This document shows, one piece after another, positions 33,270 to 45,830 of a stretch of 64,000 nucleotides of DNA. The notes under the pieces are model-generated. The model saw only the letters and a program-made list of their open reading frames with translations. It was not told where the DNA came from and made no database searches. Position 1 is the stretch's first letter, and each line of letters starts with the position of its first letter. The translations under genes were made by a program, and so were the position numbers. Source of the DNA: Sapria himalayana (lineage: Eukaryota > Streptophyta > Magnoliopsida > Malpighiales > Rafflesiaceae); contig JAREIK010000722.1 of assembly GCA_029783825.1 (NCBI GenBank), positions 219,457 to 283,456 of the forward strand, read 5' to 3'.

Positions 33270-35347
33270 TTCTGCTCCAATAATAACATAGACATCCTAA
33301 TTGATCCATCTATTTGAAACTACTCTATCTTTTTGGAACTGTCACAATGTCATTATAGGCTTCTAACCAGTTTTGATTTTTGGTAGTCCCTTTCATATTA
33401 CTAAATATTCCTTGTATTTTTGGAAATTGTTCTTTTTCATATTCTAGCTTACAATTATGTAGTTTATCTTTTTATCATAAGATATCATTACTGTTGTGTG
33501 TGTCCTCTTAGAAATTCTTTAGCCTGGATTCTTTTTATCTTGATTATAGGTTGGTATGGTGTCAAACAAGATTGAGCTACTACTAAGGGGCCTTCATACT
33601 TACTTGCAAATCATGTATGTACCTTTTGAAAGGACTTAAATTATTATGGTATAAGCTTGATAAGTACTAAATCTCCAACCTATAATTCGGCTTGCCTTCT
33701 CTCCTTGTCAACCCACTCTTTCATCTTTCTAGTAGGCTTCTCCCAGTATGAACATGGCTTTGTCAGCTTGCTCATATTATCACTTAGTAAGATTATAGGC
33801 TACTGGACGTTTCCTTGTGTTCCCTTCAGCTAAGATATGAGGAGTCTTCGTTTATTGCCCAATGACTATCTCAAATGGACTCCTATTGGTTGTTTTACTT
33901 TGTTCTAAATTGTAATAGAACTAAACCACATTCAATAGTTTTTCCCATTCAATCTGATTAGCACTCACAAAATATATCAAATATAACTTTAATAATGCAT
34001 TTATCCATTCTATCTGCCCATCAATCTAGGGTGAAACTAATAGAGAAGTGGATCACCATATCAATGAGCTCGATGAGCACCATCCAAAATTTTTTAGTGA
34101 AACATGAATTATGCTCACTTACAATGAATTTTTGGAGCCCATGAGATTTCACCATATTCTTAAACAATTACCAGATTGTTTTTTCTGTTGTGTAATTCTT
34201 AGAGGCGGCTATGAAAGTAACATACTTTGAGAAATAATTTATCACCACTATGATCAATCCATATCCCTTGAACTTTGGTAGATCAATTATGAAGTTCATG
34301 GTGATGTTTTCTCAATGTCGCTCCTATTATAGGTAGTGGCTCCAATAATCTCCCAGGATATTATTATTTCATTTTATTCTGTTGACACATAAAAGAAGCC
34401 TTCACGTAAGTCTCTATATCATCACGTATTTTTGGCTAATTATAGACAAACTCTAGTAAGGCTCTCATGCATCATTGCCCTAGGTGACGGTGACCAGCCA
34501 ATTTAGAGTTATGATACTTCTTGATGAGATTTTTTATGATGCTTCTCCACTTAGGTATGTAAAGTCGCTTTCCCTTTGTGTATAATAGATCATTTTCTAT
34601 CCAAAATCACCATGAATTTTCTTCATGGGCTAAGGAAATGAGACTCTTTGCTACTAAATAACGTTGTAGCATCTCCTTTATAAGATTGATAATCTCTTTC
34701 CGGGGATACCAGTCATGGATGATAGCTCAACTTTACTGCTTAAGTTATCTACCACATGATCAGTGATGTCTGACTTGTACTCCAACATTTAGTCGAACTA
34801 AGGTAGGAAGTCTTACCACCTTGCTTGCTTGGAGCTTAATTTCTTCTAGGCGTGGAAGTAACTAGTAGTAATGTTATCCATTTTTACTATAAAATGTGAC
34901 CCTAGTAGATAGTTTCTTTATGTCCACAAGAAATGGATGATCCTTGTCTTCTCCTCTTGGACCATTTACCACTTTTCTATATTATTGAACTTGTGGCTTT
35001 CAAAACCTATAAGGTGTCTTTCTAGCATAAGAACCTCACCATTAGTAAAGTTAGAAACATCATTGTGTACCTTAAATACCTTAGTGTGGTCAATTATTTC
35101 CAACATCAGCTTCTCCATTATAGTCTTCATCAAATCTTCAAAGACTTGCTAGTAATTTTCATCCCATGTTTATGTATTACTCTTCTTGAGAAGATCCATC
35201 AATATAGCTACTCTTACTGAATATCCTTTGATTAATCGATGATGGTAGTAACTAGGTCTAGGAAGGACCTTAATTTTGGCACCTTAATCGAGGGATCTCA
35301 TTCCTAAATAGTCGGTCTTATTCCAATCTATCATAAGTTTTCTATAT

Positions 35348-35674
35348 TTAATGTGAAACTCTAGGAAGCTCGCTTTTTCTAGAGCAAACTGCAAAGAAAT
35401 ATTTATCCAACTTCACATATAGTTCATTCTGCCTTATTAGCCAAAATATTATCATTAGATAATCAACATGCTCTTCCAAACTATTACTATATATAATAAT
35501 ATCATATAGATATATTACCACAAACTTATCTATAAAATGGTGGAATATCTTATTCATCAAAGAATAAAATATAATAGGTATTTTAATAAGACCAAGAGGT
35601 ATCACTAGGAACTCATAGGAGTGATACCTTGTCATGCATATTGTTTTCAATTCATCCCATTCAACTATCCTCAC
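35348..35674 (-). pseudogene. Gypsy reverse transcriptase fragment
   Basis: The 108-codon open frame reads TRYHSYEFLVIPLGLIKIPI, then FVVIYLYDIIIYSNSLEEHV and KLDKYFF. This is the gypsy RT palm. The catalytic YLDD is YLYD, so the first Asp is lost. The frame is open but the domain is only about half of RT, and stops follow on both sides. It is part of the chromovirus at 33018-36150. Confidence 0.85.
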
Positions 35675-35819
35675 ATGATAATACCCATAGGATCAATCAT
35701 GTCTTCCTTAAAAGCTACCAAGTAGGTCATTACATCTTTAATTGTATAGCTAATAATATATGAGCCTTAGCTTTATATTCACTAATTTTTTAAACCATAC
35801 ATGGTGCCTAATTTTTTAA

Positions 35820-36080
35820 AATAACCATTAAACATAGAAAAGGAAAGGGCAGAGCTTTTATCTGGCATAGGAAATCCATTGTGATCACTACCTTGAAGTT
35901 ATCCATGGTTGTTATTATAAAATCATTCTTGCCTTCTCACAGACAAATCTTAATCATTATCCCATGAGCTATTCCTATTGATAGCTTGGTAGTAGAATTG
36001 TCTACCTTGAGCCAACCTACATTCTCATATGTTTAGAGCTTGAGTCTCCTTTCTTCATTGAATCTTTTCTCCCCAATAAA
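35820..36080 (-). pseudogene. Gypsy protease relic
   Basis: The minus-strand reading WLKVDNSTTKLSIGIAHGIM, then GKNDFIITTMDNFKVVITMD and FLCQIKALPFPFL, matches the chromoviral protease C-terminal half (GxAxGV...WxGxxxFxVxPMDDFxxVLGMDFL). The D[ST]G active site lies in decayed sequence and was not seen. Confidence 0.7.
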
Positions 36081-36291
36081 CTTCTTTTTACACCGTATGA
36101 AATATATTCATATTTGCTAAATGTTCATAACAAATGTCATCATGTGTACCCATGTCTCTTCCTTTTTCTCCTAACAGCTTGTTTTCATGACTTTTTCTTC
36201 AATACTTTTCTCCCTTCCGTTGTTTAGTCAAAAAACTGAGAGAATTTAGGGTTGATTGTCATGACATTGCTAGAAATTTATGGATTTTATG

Positions 36292-36893
36292 TAGAGATGT
36301 CAAATAGATCGGGTGGCCTGGGAATAAAACTATGCCTCGGGCTGAGACAGTTTAGCAGTGCATGGCCCAACATGGCATGGCCAATAACTATTTCTATGGT
36401 CGGTCCAGGTTGCCCTATGGTATGGTTCATGTTTTTCTAGGCCGGTATGAGTCGTGCCTCGTGTCAGGCTAGGTACTATCCATGTGCCAAGCTCGATGGC
36501 AAGGCAAATTGGCTTGGGTGACCGCCCGATGGGGTCCCAATCGGGCTGTCACCTAGGCAGTCAAAATTTTTGTTTTAAAACAAATTCGACCTCCCTGTCA
36601 CAAGGTGGTCCATTTTTTTAATACTATCGACCATGTGGCCAATTGTAATTGGTCAGCCCATAAGTTGACCACCCATTAACCATCATGGCCATGCACTAGG
36701 TTGTGTAGTTGTTAAGTAATGGCAAAAATGCATGTCCCGTGCATCTTTGGATTTTGGCACAGATGGGCATGGCAATGCACTAGGTCGTGCCCACTGTGCC
36801 GTGGTGGGCCAATGGACTGTGCCACCATGCATGACACTGCATGGTGGCACGACCGTGCCTTGAAAAAATGGGTCATACCATTTGACACTTCTA
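36292..36893. mobile_element. Non-autonomous hAT element, decayed (602 bp)
   Basis: Left end TAGAGATGTCAAATAGATCG and right end TTTGACACTTCTA, with the same GC-rich body style (GGCCTGGG, GGTGGCACGACCGTG) as the elements at 1133 and 51618. The flanking 8-mers ATTTTATG and GTTTGTGT are not a convincing duplication, so it is an older insertion. It sits at the start of repeat block A, between halves of sequence matched at 52720-52790. Confidence 0.7.
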
Positions 36894-36999
36894 GTTTGTG
36901 TGAAGGAGATTCAAGTGTTATGTATTTATAGTCATGACATGATAATTGAAAGTCACAACTTATGAGTTTGTGTTTCTTCTATAAATTTAAGTCATAGCA

Positions 37000-37330
37000 T
37001 TTTGGAAGTATATTTTCCAAGTCACATCATTACATCAAGATCAAAGTCATGGCTTTTCAATATAGCTTTTGCAATGCTCTTCTTTTCTACAGTACAAATG
37101 TCATGGCTCTAAAAAACTACCTCGACCTTATCATGTAGCCCCTATGATGCTTTTCCTTCTATAGTACTAAACTCATGGCTCTGAATAATCATCATGGATT
37201 TTTCATGTAGCTTCCAATGAGTTATTTCTTTCTATAATACTAAAGTCATGGCTATGAAAACTTATCATGACTTTGTGAAAAAGAGTTTGAATAGTAGTTG
37301 ATTGAATCTGCTATTCTTTTGTATGAGAGA
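37000..37330. repeat. Block P of copy A: tandem GTCATG-hairpin units
   Basis: About 100-bp units of the form CTATAGTACTAAAGTCATGG, CTCTGAAAAACTATCATGAC, TTTTTCATGTAGCTTC recur at about 37080, 37160 and 37230. Each has a stem of about 9 bp (e.g. AAAGTCATG at 37242-37250 with CATGACTTT at 37266-37274). The unit matches 52840-53100. Confidence 0.7.
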
Positions 37331-37519
37331 GGGGGTCTAAGTGTAAATATATACATATAACTTTTATTCTCACAACAATCATATTTCATCACACAAGCAA
37401 CACAAAATATTTGGCTTTCCTCTAAAGTATCACTATATTTAATATTCATAACTAGGCATTCAATACTTCTTTCTCTGTCAGAATTATCAACTATCCATCC
37501 TAACACTATATATCAATAT

Positions 37520-38340
37520 TGGATGTTGGAAATGTAATTATTTCAATACCCTCATCCATGAAAATAGTTTTGATGGGTTTCCTCTTCTTCGTTGTCTTTC
37601 ATACTCTGACATTAATGAGTGTCATGTCATTTTTAGCCTCTTACTCTCACTCCTATGCAACTTTCTCAATTTCAGCCACTAAAACTTTAGGATTTATTTC
37701 ATCATCTTCTTCTTAAATACTTGATACTATATATTTGATTTCCTCTTCAACATTTTTTACCACAAGTCTCTCCATATTAGCCATGGAAATTTCATCACTT
37801 GTTTCAATTTCTTTTCTTGAATAATTTAGGCCATATCTTTGATTTTCTCTTCAATTTTGTCTGTCACAAGTATTTTCGTATTAGCCATAGAAATTTCATA
37901 GTTTATATTGTCCTCATTACCTTGAATAATTGAAGATGCATCTTCAATTTTTTCTTCTAGATTTTCAACTATAACTATTTCCATATTAGCTACAAGGATT
38001 TTTGATGCACTACTTTCTTCAAGCTTAACCCAATCCAAGACTTCATCTTTCTCTTTCCATTGTCTCAATATTTCTTCATCAACATCATTGTCTCTTCTCA
38101 ATTCTCTCAATGATTCTTAATGTTTAGTTGACCAAAAAGATTTTTAATTTGGTTGAGATTCATAATATGTTCTTTCTTTGTAGCTTTTATACCTCTAGTT
38201 TTTATAACTCTCATCCAACTGATAATAGGATTAATACTAATTTTCATAAGGTTCATAATAAAAGTTACTTTTTTAGCATGATAAGTCTCATTATAATGAT
38301 AGTTTAGGATATTCTTATTCACTTTTGTTGCATGTTTCTC
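37520..38340 (-). pseudogene. Block Q: decayed frame with about 35-residue coiled-coil repeats (copy A)
   Basis: On the minus strand, 38322-38107 reads ILNYHYNETYHAKK with a short basic part. 38110-37826 reads LEESSASKILVANMEIVIVE, then EEKIEDASSIIQGNEDNINY, EISMANTKILVTDKIEEKIK and DMA. The unit EISMANxEIVVVExxEEKIE / DMASIIQxxEDEV repeats about every 35 residues (about 105 bp) and suggests a coiled coil. I recognise no family. The same protein exists at 53510-54260. It is broken by stops and is a decayed gene or element protein. Confidence 0.5.
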
Positions 38341-38639
38341 ATAATTAAATTTGTCTACTTCATTCTAATCTTGTAGCTCCTTAAGGTTGTTACTTAGGTA
38401 TTTAGGGGAAGATTGACTTTAGATTTTTACTTTATAGATTGGTGGCTAAAATTGAAAAAGAAACAAGAAAAAATCCAAAATATAACCATCCACTTTTAAA
38501 CAAGTTAAAGAGAGGTAGCAATTAGATTCCAAAAGATTTATCAAACTTAACATTATCTAAACTACTAAAAAAGAATTATCCCTTTACAAGGATAATTATA
38601 TCAATTTATATTGACTAACTAAACTAAATAACTCTTAAC

Positions 38640-39970
38640 AATAATACCAAAAACTTATTATGACTTTGTTACCTCATCTAATTTTATTAATTAGGTGATA
38701 TCCCAAAAGTTCATTAACATAGACCTGCAAGTGCATGGATCATATAATTAGTACATTGGACTTTCATCTATATATCGATCCAATAGGGATTATTTTGGTA
38801 GTTTAATCATTTAATAATGAGACAACTCATTTTTAGTAAAATCGATATTTGAATTATTAGATAATCTAAGGTCCTTAGGATTATTCATTTAATATATGTT
38901 ATGATGTTTAGGTTACCCAACTTATATTGTGTTAGTCATAGAATTAAGGATGTGGTATTATGTAATAATTTCCTGCCCTAATGACATATAAAATGGTTAT
39001 CATTATTAAGTTCTTCCTAATGGTGGTCTCTTCATAGATTTCCTTCAATATGTCACCACTGAGACAATAATTCATCCCTACTTAAGAGTAATTAATATTT
39101 CTATATCTTTAAGGAAAATTCATCAATATCTCTTGATAGTTGCCTCATATGCATACTCTTATTATCAAACCTTATGTGTATTAAAGGTCAAGATTGGCAT
39201 AGTTTGTAGGTATTTATATTTTGGGCTTCATAAGCACCATACTCACACAATTAATATTGACTTCCCTCAAGGTTCACTAATGGGAACTAAATGAGTAACA
39301 AAAACTTAAAAAGATTTACATCACCTTACTAGTCACCACACATTCATGCATGTCTCGAGGATTACTTGTCACTATCCTCTTTATTGATGATTCAACTCTC
39401 ACACTAAAGATAAACACATTGAAAAAAATATTTTATATAACATCCATCCCAATTAAGAATTACTTATTTTAAGATGTATATAATGGATTGATATGTAAAA
39501 GAATTCATACTTTTAGCTTCATAATCCATACTTATGATAATTAATATAACCAAATTTTCGGTTTTAATGTATAGGTTTATATCATGCAATGCAGTTAGAA
39601 GGATTGTCATTTCCTTCCTGCCATATGTGTGAGTGAGCCCTATGATTTATCTATCATCATCCACCATTACAAACTTGCACAAACTTACCAATAGTCTAAA
39701 CCATAGTTCAAATTTTATTTAATTATTATCTATCAATAATTATAACACAAAATAAATCAAACACATTCATTCTTAAATAAAACTCATTTGATATCATATA
39801 TATTCTAATTACACAAATCAGTGCTATTTTTGTATAAATTTCTATATCTATCCTATATATAGAGGTTTGATAGTTGTGCCCCAAACTCTGGAGATTTTAA
39901 TAAGTTTCACATCCCTTGCTTACCAATGGAACTCATGAGGAGAGCAAAATTATCTCTAGAGTTTGGTAGT
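38640..39970. repeat. Block R, copy A
   Basis: Matches sequence at 44390-45800 (direct), 46890-48138 (inverted), 48139-49330 (direct) and 56340-57600 (direct). Shared words include GACAACTCATTTTTAGTAAA, GCACCATACTCACACAATTA and GGATTGTCATTTCCTTCCT. It could be an LTR or an untranslated region of the parental element. No coding frame. Confidence 0.65.
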
Positions 39971-40049
39971 TTTCTTGGTTTTGCTTGTTGCATGGAGGAA
40001 AAAGAAGAAAAATGAGAAAGACCCCCTTGAAAATCTTAATCTTTTGCTT

Positions 40050-42250
40050 TTAAACTTAGATTATTTTTTCATTACTAGAAGTAATAAATCATGACTTTCA
40101 GAAGAAAGTTATCATTTCGGCCTTCATCTCTTATGTTGAGGTCAGAATTCTAAAAAGTGATCGTGACTTTAGACTACATCATGATTTTTTTTATAATAAA
40201 AAGTCATGATGCTTGAAACAACCATGACTTAGGATAAATATCTTTATACCATGAAGTTGTTCACTATTAAATGGCCACAGATTCATGTGTTTTCTTTCTT
40301 GTCTTTTAATAAGGGTTGATGTACTGGGAATTGACCATAGCATGGTGAATAATTTTTGAAATTGATACATGGATGTGCCACTATGATAAGCCATAATATT
40401 GGTATTGGTTATTCTTAATTAGTATATGGTCATGCCATTGTGATATAGCAATAGCACCAAGGACTTGTATATCCTATGTCCATGACACTAGGAAGTAGCC
40501 CAGCATAATTTTTTCCTTTTCATATGTCTTCAAGTGTCTATCGTGCTATGGATAGTCATAACAACTGGTCTTTTCTTCTCTCATATATCATATTGCCATG
40601 ACACTATAAGAATGCCACAATTCTACAAATTAACTTGAGCATAAAAGTCATTGATTACCTTTCTTTAAAGATAAGAGCCACAATATTGGGAAATAATCAT
40701 ACTTAAGTAATATCATCTATAACTTTTAGTATCCTAAAAGTCACAATTAGAATAATAGTCCATGGATTTGGCCTAAGTAGTTTTGGCTATGTAACTTTCT
40801 ATATCTCAAAAATCATGATTTTGTAAAAAGGTTGTGCCTTTAACTTAAGACTATAGAACTATTTTAAAGATAAAGTTGTGACAATTAGACTTGGTCATGA
40901 CCTTAAGTACTAGTAGGGTACTTAGTTGCTATGATGTATAATTAAAATTATAGTTTTTAAAATCTTATGATATAGGTTTGGCCATGACTACATGTTAATA
41001 ATAAAGCCATTAAGAATAAATTGTATAGTTGAAGGATTGTACCATGAGTTGCTAGGGTCATGATTTATAAGAATTGTCATGCCAATTAGATATTATTTTG
41101 GCTAAGAATGGATACTAAAAATATTCAAGATTTATTATTCCACACTTTCGACTAAATACCTCCAAAAACATATGGATTTTATGACTATTCATCAAAACTC
41201 AAAAAACTGCAAGAAATGAAACCTATCTAAATTTTCCCATTATATGCCTAAACAACATCATAGAGTACCAAAATAATGATGAATATTCAATAATTTAAAT
41301 ACCAAATACAACATTAGAAAATGACCATGACATTAGCATTAGTCTCTCTTTAATCATCATATGCATGACATTAGAAAATGGTCATGGTACTGAGAATGTC
41401 TCTTGTGTGTATCATATGGCCGATGTGCAAGAATATAGTCATGATGCAAAAATTGGCTTTTCATGTATCTCAAATGGTCATGATAATATGGGTGGACATG
41501 ATACTAACCTTGACTTCTTTCATATATCATATCACTATGGTGCTGCAATGAAGCTATGGTGCCACGATGAAGCTATGGTACTGGCAATTAGCCTAAACAC
41601 AAAAATTATAGTTTTACCTTCTCTTAAGGAAAAGAGTCATAGCTTTGGGGAATGGTTGTACTCAAGTAATTTTCTATATAATATTTTGTATCCAAAATGT
41701 CATGAATCTGAGTAAATAGCATTGCTTTGACTTGATACTTTTGACTATGTAATTTTTATAGTTCAAAAATTATAGCTTTGTATAAGAGATGCAACTCTGA
41801 CTCGAGACTACTTAGTCATATTAGAGATAAAGTTATAATGCTAGGACATGACTATAACTTTTTCTACTAGTGGGATACTTAGTTTCTATGATATTAAATT
41901 AATATCACAATCATTTAGATTTTGTAAAAAAGCTACAACTCTATGATAATATCATAGCCACAAAAAATATGATGCATAATGAAAGGATTGTATTAACGGA
42001 TTAGTAGGGTTGTGGCATACAAAGATTTCCACAATTAATTAAGTAAAGTTTCAGCTAAGAATGGATGGTAAGACTATGCGAGACTTCATGCTCTACTTCT
42101 ATCCAAATACTTCCAAAAACTTATTAATTTTATGATTATTCATCAAAATCTACTAAAACTCTAAAATCATAAAATTGATCCATAAATATCTCATTCCATA
42201 CCTACACATCATCACAAATCACTAAAATATATAAGAATATGTAATAATGT
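40050..42250. repeat. Block S, copy A: hairpin minisatellite
   Basis: Dozens of degenerate units contain GTCATGAC or close forms around short loops, for instance AAAAGTCATG at 40199-40208 with CATGACTT at 40223-40230. Similar units run through 41370-41560 and beyond. The 116-codon frame at 41365-41715 is a consequence of the repeat, not a gene. Confidence 0.6.
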
Positions 42251-42274
42251 AAACATCAAACACCTTCTCATTCC

Positions 42275-42490
42275 CTATATCTGATTCTCCATAATATATG
42301 AAATTATAAAATTTAATGGATCTTTCAGCTTTCTTAGGAATTTATGTTGGATGATAACATTATGCCTATCATTCATGTTCACTATTCCATAAGTCTCAAA
42401 CTTTCTCTTGTTACTTATTATATCTTTTATGAACTGTATATAATTTGGTATCAGAGATAATACTTTGGCAAATGAAATACTAAACTTCAA
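42275..42490 (-). pseudogene. Athila/Tat protease-region relic
   Basis: The open frame reads KRKFETYGIVNMNDRHNVII, then FLRKLKDPLNFIISYIMENQ. This resembles the segment just before the protease of Athila/Tat gypsy elements (KRKLxExxxVxxxxxCSAIxQxKLPxKLKDPGSFxIPCTIGN). The active-site region is beyond the fragment. Confidence 0.7.
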
Positions 42491-42499
42491 ATTCTGAAA

Positions 42500-43340
42500 G
42501 ATATTAAAAAATATATCAGATTACTATTTGAGATTTTATTTACTCATTTGCATAGTCATTCTCTTGCACATCCTTGTAATTATTACTTTGAGTAATCTAC
42601 ATATCTTTCTCTCTTTCCTTTTCTTCATTTATCATGGTTGAGGGTGTGAGTTGGGCACTAATTTCTATGGATGTCGAGACTTTAGAAAATATCATGACAT
42701 TTGGTGTCATGGTAGTGGATTATATCATACCATTGAAAAGATTCTTGATCCTATTAGTCATAACTTTCTCTTCTACTTTTGTTTCCCTTTTGGCTTTCTT
42801 TCCTACTTATTGCCCCTCTAAAACTTTGTCACTTATAAGTATGATAGACATGGACTTATTTGTATTTGTATTATTATTGCTTGATAGTTTAGTCATGCTT
42901 CTTCTCCTTCATTGATAGTGCTAGTTGTCCAAGTTAGTTCTTAATAATCTTTATTATCACGTTCATGTGTTCTAGCCTTATTTCAATATATTACATCTAG
43001 TTCTCTTAAAGATTACTTCTTTTCTTTGTCTTTATAAGCAAGGAAAGTATATTATCTCTAAGTAATAACTCTTCTACTCCATTTGAGCAGTTGTAATTAA
43101 AGCTTGATCCTTCTTGTATATGATATTCTATTGAGTTATTCCCAAAATTCTACTAGAATTAACCTACAAACTACTGTGCATCCTCATAACTCTCATATGA
43201 TTTTTTTTCAAGTTCAGATAGTAGTATGTGGGGCATTGTTTTTAAGATTGAAATATGTACCTTATTTCTACAAAATATTGTCTTCTTCTACTTGATATAC
43301 GAAGCTAAAATATACTATTTCCTATTGCTTTGAAAAAAAA
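42500..43340. other. Between the protease and gag relics
   Basis: Gag-to-protease spacer of the Athila/Tat relic, T-rich on the plus strand. The plus-strand 93-codon frame 42634-42915 is hydrophobic with no recognised domain and I treat it as chance. Nothing else is identified. Confidence 0.5.
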
Positions 43341-43352
43341 AATCGTTCATAC

Positions 43353-44090
43353 TTAGATGATTGTTCTTTGTACTCCATACTTATTGAAAATTTCATCAAT
43401 CTTGACTTTCATTGTGGTTAGTCCATCTAGCTCAAATATTTTGGCTTTCTTTCTTCTATAAACTTGATCATTTGATGTTTGGTAGGTATTCTTTACAAGC
43501 TTTTCAAATAGATAATATACTTCCCCTGGTGACTTGTTCACAATAGAATCATCCAATGCCGTATTAATCATGTGTCTCATTTGTAGTTCAACATATTATA
43601 AAAAGTTTGAGCTTGGAATCATAATTCAAATTCAAATTGTGACTATCTTCTCAAAAACTTTTTGAATCAATCCTAAGTATCATATAAAATCGCATACTCT
43701 TATAAAAAATGGCTTATCTATCCCCTTAATTAATAGGTGATTTGAGATGAAAATAACTTAGTGAGTAATACTTACACAAATTCATCCTAACTCTCAATTA
43801 AGTCTCTAGATAAGCACTTGAACCAACTCCAAGTTGTATCTCTCAAAGAAAAATAATAAACTCATAATCTTATCATATCCAAACTAACTTTTTTGTTCAT
43901 CTTTATCATATCAAACAACTCCAAAAAAGTTGAGATGCGGCTATTTGGTTCATCTCAAAATCTTTCACTATACTAATGTTGTTGCATCATAGCTATCAAA
44001 CTAGGCTTCAACTCAAAGTAATTCACTTGAATAAGTTGCATTCTAATCTCAGAATACTTGTTCATCATAAGCAACCACTAATGGCCACCT
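43353..44090 (-). pseudogene. Athila/Tat-type gag relic
   Basis: The minus-strand reading from about 44030 is SYFELKPSLIAMMQQHxYSE, then DEPNSRISTFLELFDMIKMN, FSLRDTTWSWFKCLSRDL and AQTFYNMLNY. It is followed by the open piece 43580-43353 (ALDDSIVNKSPGEVYYLFEK). This is the gag core of non-chromoviral gypsy (Athila/Tat) elements. Stops occur. Zinc fingers were not found. It is followed on the minus strand by the protease-region relic at 42490. Confidence 0.82.
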
Positions 44091-44269
44091 AAGTTATGGT
44101 GAGGTTTGGGCTATTGGATAGCTTATCCTTCATCAGCTTGGCAGTCTTTGTTACTGCTAGTTTCTTATATCATCTCTCTCAACTTTGTATCTCAAAATTG
44201 CTTTCATTTTTCTGTTAATTCCTAGTTCCAAAGGTATTAACTGTGTCCAAAAATTTTTCTCATATAATG

Positions 44270-45830
44270 ATAGTGGAGAAACAAAAAAATACTAAAAAAT
44301 ACTAAAAAATACAATACAAACACAAAGAAATAATTATTTCCAAACAACTAGAAATAGAACTATTATTTTGCAAGGATAGTTATGTCAACTCAAGTTGACA
44401 AATCAAACTAACAATCTTCGACAGTGTTACCATTAACTTGTTGTGAATTTGTTTTGGTGTCAAAACTTATCATTGTGATATAGTCCCAAAAGCTCATTGG
44501 GTGATTGTCTTTCATCAAATGAAGTTATACAAGTACATAAGTTATATACATAGTAAATTGGATTTAAGTCTAGATATCAATTGCATATAAATTATATAGG
44601 AATTTTAATTTACCAATAGTGAACTAACTATTGTTTGAGTTAATTATATAAAATTTGGTTCTTGGAAAAGTACTTAGACTATGGGGTTGTCTCACTTCCT
44701 TGTGTATTATAAAATTTCTATAGTAATTAGGCAATTTTGTTTTTGATTGTCAAACTAAGAGTAGATTTGTATTAAAATATTTTTGTACCCTTTTGGCATA
44801 TAAGGTAGTTACCAAGGATGAACCTCTCGTAGTTGTGTCCTAGATATTTAACCATCAAAAGAATACATTATTTCATTCATGGTTTCTTCACTTATCTACT
44901 CCATTTAGGAAATATGTTAACTACCTTTAATAATTACTTTGAGTGTGCAATTTTATTCTCTAACCTCTAATGTCTTAATGGCATAAAATAATATGGTAAT
45001 AAATATATTTGTATTTTCTGCTTTGTAAATGTCATACTATGACAATTAATATATATCTTTTCATGAATCTTACCTATGGAAGTCATACAAAAAAATAAGT
45101 AACAAGGTTTTCACCACCAAATGAATCTACTTCACTTGCATATGTCTCATGAAAAACTTCCCATTATCCACCACAACCAACACATAACTTTCACACTGGT
45201 GAAAACTCTAGGTTAGATAATCTATTTAACCCTTGTATCACTCTAAGGTTAGTTCTTAAAGAATATGTACAATATATTATTCATAAGTATATTCGTATTT
45301 TTGACTTCATAAGAATCATACTTATAAAAATTAAATATACCTTTGTTGCAACTTTTTATGCGATCTAATGTTATCAGTTATGCAATGTTGCAAAGGTTCA
45401 TTAACTCGAGTATCTAACCAACTTAGATTCTCAGATATATTGGTTGAATAAAAAAGTAAAGAGGATTTTTATTCAGATATCAATCTCATAAGGATTATAT
45501 TGGCAATTCAGTCATTTGACAGTGAGACAACTTATTTTTAGTAAAATGAATATTTAGATTCTGAGCAATCTTAGATTTATGGATTTGTTCAATTAGCACA
45601 ACCCTACCATTCTTGGTCAAAATTCAAAGTAATTAGTTAGAGAAAATTCTTGTATGACACAACCCTACCAATGTATTAGCACAATCTTTTTATTATGTGA
45701 CATATTCTTAATAGTTGAAATATTATCATAGAGTTGCAATTATATTTAACTCAATAAATTTTAATGGATGTAATATTACTTTTTTAATATAGCAACAACA
45801 TACCAACTATACTTGAAAGACGTAGACAAT
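44270..45830. repeat. Block R and junction, copy B (direct)
   Basis: Parallel to 38400-39970 over its first part (AACAATCTTCGACAGTG...; TGACAAATCAAACTAACA), and again the start of R at 45400-45600 (CAGTGAGACAACTTATTTTT). Several internal rearrangements. It lies immediately on the gag side of the Athila/Tat relic. Confidence 0.55.

Larger units (their letters stand above)
33018..36150 (-). mobile_element. Ty3/gypsy chromovirus relic (PR to 3' LTR), minus strand
   Basis: The 3' LTR (33018-33269) begins TGTCATGAACTTACT and is related to the LTR at 14591. On the minus strand, the chromodomain relic (33270-33560), the integrase region (33580-34500), RNase H, RT (35674-35348, with IIYS and the RT core) and protease (about 36080-35820) follow upstream in the expected order. 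gag and the 5' LTR are absent. It joins the P-Q-R-S repeat complex at about 36160. The element is non-functional. Confidence 0.8.
36165..42250 (-). repeat. Large-repeat copy A (blocks P, Q, R, S)
   Basis: Copy A runs, in plus coordinates, through P (37000-37330), Q (37330-38340), a junction (38400-38620), R (38640-39970) and S (about 40050-42000). The same blocks are recognised at 52830-59330. Matches include TGAGACAACTCATTTTTAGT at R starts and CATCCCTTGCTTACCAATGG at R ends. The copies are diverged and mutually distinguishable. Direction is given as minus because the protein-like and gag relics read that way. No LTR pair was identified. It may be a non-autonomous large retrotransposon derivative or part of an Athila/Tat element. 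Confidence 0.6.

Noticed and set aside
41365..41715. 116-codon plus-strand frame
   Set aside because: Made of GTCATG hairpin units of block S. No conserved counterpart frame in copies D and F.
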